Below the pieces are notes generated by a model, which worked only from the letters and a program-made list of their open reading frames with translations, was not told the DNA's origin and did no database searches. DNA of 64,000 nucleotides, taken from contig DBCS01000002.1 of NCBI GenBank assembly GCA_002293185.1, positions 79,423 to 143,422 of the forward strand. The letters run 5' to 3'. The DNA comes from Flavobacteriales bacterium UBA952. GTDB taxonomy: Bacteria > Bacteroidota > Bacteroidia > Flavobacteriales_D > Crocinitomicaceae. The position numbers and the translations under genes were made by a program. Shown one piece after another: positions 59,937 through 64,000 of this stretch; the first letter of the stretch is position 1, and every line of letters starts with the position of its first letter.

Positions 59937-60737
59937 ATGCACTTCATCGAAACGCTATTTAATCTTAAATCCGGAGATTTCAGTAAAGTAATTTTTTCTT
60001 TACTGACCAATTTAATTCTCGCCATCTTGATTGCGGTAATTGGTTTTTGGCTAACTGGCGTGCTTACGAGGGTAGTCAATAGAATTTTAAGAAAAAGTGA
60101 CACCGATGCGGGGCTCATCTCTTTTTTGACCAGTTTTTTGTCAATGGCCTTAAAAATTATGGTTGTCATTACCGCCATTACCCAATTGGGGGTGCAAATG
60201 ACTTCTTTCTTGACCCTTCTTGGGGCCGCTGGTATTGCTATTGGCATGGCCTTTTCAGGGACCTTATCCAATTTTGCAGGGGGCATCATGATTCTTGTTT
60301 TAAAACCTTTCAAAGTGGGCGATGATATTGAGGCCCTTGGTGAGCAGGGCGTTGTTTCTGAAATTCAAATCTTCAATACCTATTTAAAATCCTCTGATAA
60401 TAAAATTTTGATTTTTCCGAACGGTCCGCTGGCCAACGGGACCATCATTAATTACACGAAGGAAGTAATGCGTCGCATTGAATGGACTTTCGTTTTTGAA
60501 CATTCGGCTGAAATTGTAAGCATTGAGCAGGTAATCATTGCAACATTAAAAGCGAACAAAGGATTTCTTCAAAAGCCGGAACCAATTGTAGGTATTCAAA
60601 AAATTTCTAATGAGGGTCTTGAGGTTAAAGTCAGGTGCTGGGTTCAAACAGCGGACTACAGCAATTATTTTTTCAAAGGCCAGCATTTACTTATCGAGGC
60701 TTTAAGAGAAGTAAAAATTCCATTTGCTCAATCTTAA
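59937..60737 (+). CDS. Small-conductance mechanosensitive channel (MscS)
   Basis: This 266-residue channel is close in size to E. coli MscS (286). Membrane segments lie at about 18-40, 58-80 and the pore helix TLLGAAGIAIGMAFSGTLSNFAGGIMILVLKPF (about 93-125). The beta domain shows GDDIEALGEQGVVSEIQIFNTYL and ILIFPNGPLANGTIIN, the signature of the compact MscS. It lacks the extra N-terminal helices seen in the longer homologue at 52346. It probably acts as an osmotic safety valve. No operon partner; the next gene is 69 bases away. Confidence 0.95.
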   Translation: MHFIETLFNLKSGDFSKVIFSLLTNLILAILIAVIGFWLTGVLTRVVNRILRKSDTDAGLISFLTSFLSMALKIMVVITAITQLGVQMTSFLTLLGAAGIAIGMAFSGTLSNFAGGIMILVLKPFKVGDDIEALGEQGVVSEIQIFNTYLKSSDNKILIFPNGPLANGTIINYTKEVMRRIEWTFVFEHSAEIVSIEQVIIATLKANKGFLQKPEPIVGIQKISNEGLEVKVRCWVQTADYSNYFFKGQHLLIEALREVKIPFAQS

Positions 60738-60806
60738 AAAAAAAATCTTAAATTCGACTTAACCTAATTTTATCTATTTTTTAATAGCGACTAAAACTAT
60801 ATTCAC

Positions 60807-61736
60807 ATGCTACTAACTATCCTATTGCTCATTTTCACCGTAGTGGTGGCGCCATTTATTTGCTTTAATTTTGGATATACACCCAATGAATTACAGTACG
60901 AAATTCTTGGTCAAATGGCTTTCCCTGTTGCTATGGTTATTGCCTATTGTTTTATTGTTGGTGAAATCTCTAGAAATAATTCGCAAGTAGATAAGCTTTG
61001 GAGCATCGTGCCTATATACTACGTTTGGCACATGACTTTATTGTCGCCAATAATATCTGATCGAATGATACTCATGGCTATTTTAGTTACCATATGGGGG
61101 GTAAGACTCACCTTTAATTTTGCACGTCGAGGCGCCTACACTTGGCGATTTTGGGCAGGTGAAGAAGATTATCGTTGGGAAGAATTGCGCAAGCGCCCTG
61201 GATTTAATAACAAATTCATTTGGGGTGTTTTTAATCTTTTCTTTATCTCAGCCTATCAAAATATCCTGATTTTTTCTTTTACGGTACCCATTCTTTCCGC
61301 GCTTTCATCCAATGCACAACCTCAAATCAATGCAACCGACTGGCTGTTGTCTTTTATTTTCATCGTTGCGGTCGTTATAGAGTTTATTGCTGATCAGCAA
61401 CAGTATGATTTCCAAACAGAAAAACACCGCAGATTGAAAGCCGGTGAACCTCTCGGTGCGTATGAAATTGGTTTTGTTTCTACGGGTTTGTGGGGAATTG
61501 TTCGCCATCCGAACTACGCAATGGAGCAAAGCATTTGGGTAATTTTCTATTTGTTTAGTGTCAATGCTACGGGTCAATGGATCAACTGGACAATTGGCGG
61601 TTGCATACTTCTTTTGATACTCTTCAAAGGAAGCTCTGATTTTTCCGAAGAACTATCTGCCACCAAATACGCTGGCTATACAGATTATCAAAAGCGAGTG
61701 CCGAGATTTATTCCTTGGCCACGTTTTGGAAAGTAG
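60807..61736 (+). CDS. DUF1295/isoprenylcysteine methyltransferase-like membrane protein
   Basis: This integral membrane protein of 309 residues has about seven hydrophobic helices. It matches DUF1295 (steroid 5-alpha-reductase/ICMT-like): VDKLWSIVPIYYVWH (about 60-75), YRWEELRKRPGF (about 125), FQTEKHRRLKAGE, and the cofactor-binding end GLWGIVRHPNYAMEQSIW (about 228-245). Members may reduce or methylate lipid or steroid-like substrates, but those of Bacteroidota have no assigned function. The preceding 69 bases are AT-rich and have no exact TAnnTTTG box. It is convergent with the DUF1569 gene, with one base between them. Confidence 0.88.
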   Translation: MLLTILLLIFTVVVAPFICFNFGYTPNELQYEILGQMAFPVAMVIAYCFIVGEISRNNSQVDKLWSIVPIYYVWHMTLLSPIISDRMILMAILVTIWGVRLTFNFARRGAYTWRFWAGEEDYRWEELRKRPGFNNKFIWGVFNLFFISAYQNILIFSFTVPILSALSSNAQPQINATDWLLSFIFIVAVVIEFIADQQQYDFQTEKHRRLKAGEPLGAYEIGFVSTGLWGIVRHPNYAMEQSIWVIFYLFSVNATGQWINWTIGGCILLLILFKGSSDFSEELSATKYAGYTDYQKRVPRFIPWPRFGK

Positions 61737-61737
61737 G

Positions 61738-62193
61738 TTAAATTAATTCGAATTGTTCAAAATGATGCGCAAAATGCTTGCTGTGCAAGCGCTGCCATTG
61801 AGTATAGTTCAGATTTCCATAAAATGGATGAATTGCAGTGCGGTGCACATCTTCTTCGTACCATTCTTCAAAGGTTAAAAAGGCATCGGTAAACTCATCT
61901 ATAGCGGTTTCGAGTTCGTCGTTGCGCATGGGGGTTTCAGGCGTAGCAAAAGAGACTTGAACGTCTTTGGCCATTGGTTTGTCAGTTTCTAACCATGCTT
62001 GCATGCGTTCGATACGGTCTTCCGACACTTCTATTTTGAAGTCGCCTTTTCCGACGGACATATAAAGTGCGTCAGCGAGGTGCTCAACCATACGCTGTGG
62101 CTGCATTTGACCCCAAGCGGGTGTTGTGTTTGGATTGAGATTGCAGAGTTGGGCCAAGAGTGGCTCGAGTGCTAATGAGAAGGTTTTGGACAT
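61738..62193 (-). CDS. DUF1569 (DinB-like) protein
   Basis: The 151-residue soluble helical protein has RMVEHLADALYMSVGKGDF (about 34-52) and HPFYGNLNYTQWQRLHSKHFAHHFEQF (about 115-145), which match DUF1569 in the DinB-like four-helix bundle group. Three conserved histidines (in VEHL and SKHFAHH) may bind a divalent metal, as in other DinB-like enzymes, some of which use bacillithiol or mycothiol as substrate. A bacillithiol-linked role is possible, given bshA in the same window, but unproven. The ATG overlaps the lipid-kinase stop by one base (TAATG). Confidence 0.85.
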   Translation of the reverse strand: MSKTFSLALEPLLAQLCNLNPNTTPAWGQMQPQRMVEHLADALYMSVGKGDFKIEVSEDRIERMQAWLETDKPMAKDVQVSFATPETPMRNDELETAIDEFTDAFLTFEEWYEEDVHRTAIHPFYGNLNYTQWQRLHSKHFAHHFEQFELI

Positions 62194-63071
62194 TATTTTT
62201 GGCCTACGATGATGTGAAGAGAGTGAGGCACTACGTGTACATTGAGTTCGCGCAATACTGTAATGGGTTCGCCGTCGTGATGAGCAACACCATTTGGCAA
62301 AGAAATTTTAGCTTTTTTAAAAGAGATGACCTCTGTGTAATAGGATTGATCGGAACGACCAGTAAAGAACTGAAAAATCATTTTGGGAATGCCAAACAAA
62401 GAAAAAGGTTTGAGTAAGAATAGTTCGAGTTTGCCGTCGGTGGCATCTGATTTAGGAGACACTTTAAATCCATTTCCAAACTCAGAAGTGTTGGCAATAG
62501 TGCAAAGTACAACGGGTAATTTTTTGATTTGGCCGTTGGTATCGATAGAGATGTTCATTGGGTTATAACGGAAAAATTCTTTGAAGACGTGCTTGACGTA
62601 GGTCCAGAAACCTCTCCTGTGGTCTTCATCAAATTTTTTGGCAATAACTGCATCTAAACCATAGCCCCCTACACCTAAAAATGGTTGGTCATTGACCATA
62701 ACGGTATCCATTGTAATTTGGTGGTTGAGGTTGATCGTTTGAATGGCTTTTTTAATGTTTCGGGGTATGAACATGTGGCGTGCCAAACCATTACCTGAAC
62801 CAATAGGTATAACGGCCAGACTTGTGTTTGAACCGATAAGCGCAGTGCCTACTTCGTGAACAGAACCGTCGCCACCTACAGCACAAACGGTATCTATGCC
62901 GAGCTGAACAGCTTCTTTCGCTATTTCGATGGCATGGCCTTTATACTTGGTGTATTGAATTTCGAAAGCATAAGTTTCGTGGTTTAAAAAGCGACGGATA
63001 AGCGCAGGGATATCGTCTTTGCGACGAACTCCAGAAATGGGATTAATAATAAACCAAATACGCTTTTTCAT
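62193..63071 (-). CDS. Diacylglycerol kinase-family lipid kinase (YegS/DagK type)
   Basis: The 292-residue product from ATG 63071 opens MKKRIWFIINPISGVRRKDD. It has the catalytic ATP motif AVGGDGSVHEV (64-74) and VIPIGSGNGLAR (87-98), diagnostic of the DAGK catalytic domain shared with YegS and BmrU. A C-terminal beta domain carries HDGEPITV. Such enzymes phosphorylate diacylglycerol, sphingosine or related lipids; sphingolipids do occur in many Bacteroidota, so a sphingoid-base kinase is possible. An in-frame ATG 13 codons upstream (63110) is not typical and lies within the candidate promoter. It is transcribed together with the DUF1569 gene. Confidence 0.94.
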   Translation of the reverse strand: MKKRIWFIINPISGVRRKDDIPALIRRFLNHETYAFEIQYTKYKGHAIEIAKEAVQLGIDTVCAVGGDGSVHEVGTALIGSNTSLAVIPIGSGNGLARHMFIPRNIKKAIQTINLNHQITMDTVMVNDQPFLGVGGYGLDAVIAKKFDEDHRRGFWTYVKHVFKEFFRYNPMNISIDTNGQIKKLPVVLCTIANTSEFGNGFKVSPKSDATDGKLELFLLKPFSLFGIPKMIFQFFTGRSDQSYYTEVISFKKAKISLPNGVAHHDGEPITVLRELNVHVVPHSLHIIVGQK

Positions 63072-63097
63072 AGAAGCAGTGCGCCAATGCGCTTTTT

Positions 63098-63129
63098 CAA
63101 AGTTAAACAATTTTTAGCAATGAGCGCAA
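63098..63129 (-). promoter_or_regulatory. Promoter of the lipid kinase gene (TTG, 21 bases, TAACTTTG)
   Basis: On the minus strand TTG (63129-63127), 21 bases and TAACTTTG (63105-63098) match TTG-N17-23-TAnnTTTG. The box ends 26 bases before ATG 63071 and supports that start over 63110. Confidence 0.6.
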
Positions 63130-63195
63130 AAGTTTTATCTTCTTTAAGCTCACAAATCTTACAATTGCGGTATTTTTAACAACAAAAACCGCGCC

Positions 63196-63903
63196 ATGAA
63201 AAAAAAAGTCACCAAAAATCCCATAGAAGCAAACCGACAACAACTTGTTGACATCCTATTGCACAAATCTGCGCTCAAGCAAGATGTCGCCGATGATCTC
63301 GAAAGGGTATTTAGCGAACTACGTTCCTTGATCGACACAGAAATGGCAGCCCTTAAAGAGGCCGTAACTGATGAGCGTGTGCGGTTGTGGGTTAAAGATA
63401 GAGGTGACCACGAGTTTCATGTTTTTATTGGCAGTGATGTTCTGGTATTTAATTTACATCACAATGTTTTTCGCCTGCCCGATAACAATCCTTTGTGGGG
63501 CACTTCTTATTTCAAAGCGAACCCTAATAATGGTTATTTTGGCACCATCCATGTTTATAATTTTTTGGCAGAATCCATGCAGCAAAACCGTCTTGACGAT
63601 GTCGGAAATTTAATTGCTCGTATTTTTGTCAATCACGAACGTCATTTTTTCATTGAAGGAAAAGGGTCTTTGGGGGCAACTTTCAACGATCCTGAACACA
63701 TGTTACTTTCCGAGCAGCTTTTGCAATTAATTGCACAAATGACTTTTGCTTATGCTTTGCAATTTGACCTCTATATTCCACCCTTTGAATACATGGATAA
63801 TATCAGTGTGGGTCAGATATTTTTGATGGGCGAACAGTTAAAGTTAAAAACAGGGAAACGCTTGGGCTTCAAAATGAGTTCAGACCAGGCAGATTTTTCT
63901 TAA
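63196..63903 (+). CDS. Conserved hypothetical cytoplasmic protein
   Basis: I do not recognise this 235-residue protein. There is no signal peptide or membrane segment. The N-terminus is basic (MKKKVTKNPIEANRQQ) and helical (about 1-60). A beta-rich core follows, VRLWVKDRGDHEFHVFIGSDVLVF (about 62-85) with NHERHFFIEGKG (about 146-157), and then a helical C-terminal half (about 165-225). The FHxFIGxDVLVFNLHHN strand pattern suggests a ligand- or nucleotide-binding fold, but no catalytic motif stands out. It begins divergently from the lipid kinase and is the last protein gene before a tRNA-Glu gene. A possible -7 box TATTTTTA (63171-63178) is one base off consensus. Confidence 0.75.
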   Translation: MKKKVTKNPIEANRQQLVDILLHKSALKQDVADDLERVFSELRSLIDTEMAALKEAVTDERVRLWVKDRGDHEFHVFIGSDVLVFNLHHNVFRLPDNNPLWGTSYFKANPNNGYFGTIHVYNFLAESMQQNRLDDVGNLIARIFVNHERHFFIEGKGSLGATFNDPEHMLLSEQLLQLIAQMTFAYALQFDLYIPPFEYMDNISVGQIFLMGEQLKLKTGKRLGFKMSSDQADFS

Positions 63904-63920
63904 AAAAATGGGTAGCTCCC

Positions 63921-63950
63921 TTGCGCTTCAAGAAATTCCTACTATATTTG
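63921..63950 (+). promoter_or_regulatory. Promoter of the tRNA-Glu gene (TTG, 19 bases, TATATTTG)
   Basis: TTG (63921-63923), a 19-base spacer and TATATTTG (63943-63950) match the Bacteroidota promoter consensus in full. The tRNA begins 30 bases after the box, leaving a short 5' leader for RNase P. This is one of the best promoter matches in the window. Confidence 0.7.
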
Positions 63951-63980
63951 CAATCCCAAATTCTGGGGTTTTGACATTTT

Positions 63981-64000
63981 GGCCCATTCGTCTAGTGGTT
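63981..64000 (+). tRNA. 5' end of tRNA-Glu, cut by the window edge
   Basis: The last 20 bases, GGCCCATTCGTCTAGTGGTT, are the acceptor 5' strand and the D-arm of a tRNA. The TTCGTCTAG-GGTT wording of position 8 and the D-stem is typical of bacterial tRNA-Glu, and of Bacteroidota copies in particular. The anticodon lies beyond the edge, so identity is inferred from the D-arm alone. Confidence 0.8.

Overview
The window looks like chromosomal DNA of a Bacteroidota species, most likely from a Flavobacteriia-type lineage. The evidence is: four cargo proteins carrying type IX secretion (T9SS) C-terminal signals, the bacillithiol enzyme BshA, a 938-residue CarB without the allosteric domain, a DnaG whose zinc ligands are mostly lost, promoter boxes of the Bacteroidota TAnnTTTG type, and almost no Shine-Dalgarno sequences. 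The DNA is gene-dense (about 48 protein genes, no gene-free stretch above 300 bases) and AT-rich. I see no prophage, insertion sequence, CRISPR array, rRNA or plasmid function. It is essentially core genome with lineage-specific secreted proteins.

Layout. 1-6.2 kb: ftsK and a GLPGLI-like secreted protein (-), then arginase-family hydrolase and argS (+). 6.2-11.6 kb: a minus-strand group tsaD, stand-alone nDsbD-like protein, dsbD, topB. 11.6-18.9 kb: tamB, accC, sucC (+). 18.9-26.7 kb: a tightly packed minus-strand group in which most junctions are 4-base ATGA overlaps: nitronate monooxygenase/FabK-like flavoprotein, an M16 peptidase pair, a T9SS type-B cargo and a GT9 glycosyltransferase. 26.7-31 kb: a second type-B cargo followed by the decayed tail of an M42 aminopeptidase gene. 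31-35.6 kb: S4 protein and folD (-), then an outer-membrane protein, bshA, elbB and meaB, all overlapping (+). 35.6-42.2 kb: two T9SS type-A cargo proteins (CotH/lamin-tail; SprB repeats). 42.2-45.2 kb: a Crp-like protein that appears to have lost its helix-turn-helix, a DUF983 protein, and dnaK behind a regulatory region with inverted repeats. 45.2-64 kb: housekeeping genes (carB, polyprenyl synthase, dnaG, pdxJ, nadK, ribD, alkB), two MscS channels, two immunophilins (one a cyclophilin-FKBP fusion), a lipid kinase, and the first 20 bases of a tRNA-Glu gene at the right edge.

How the parts connect. Several functional sets can be seen: envelope thiol chemistry (DsbD, nDsbD-like protein, BshA), envelope assembly and folding (TamB, DnaK, FKBP, cyclophilin-FKBP, M16 pair), surface display through T9SS, and cofactor or nucleotide supply (FolD, RibD, PdxJ, NadK, CarB). 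Gene packing is extreme: ATGA and TAATG overlaps are frequent and two convergent pairs share a TTAA as both stop codons. Three genes (tsaD, meaB, DUF4159) use TTG or GTG starts.

I did not find a convincing wholly new system. The observations most worth following are: TAnnTTTG boxes placed 3-5 bases before the ATG at six loci, which would give leaderless mRNAs; the Crp-family protein with an in-frame loss of its DNA-binding domain; the M42 peptidase relic; and the inverted repeats between DUF983 and dnaK.
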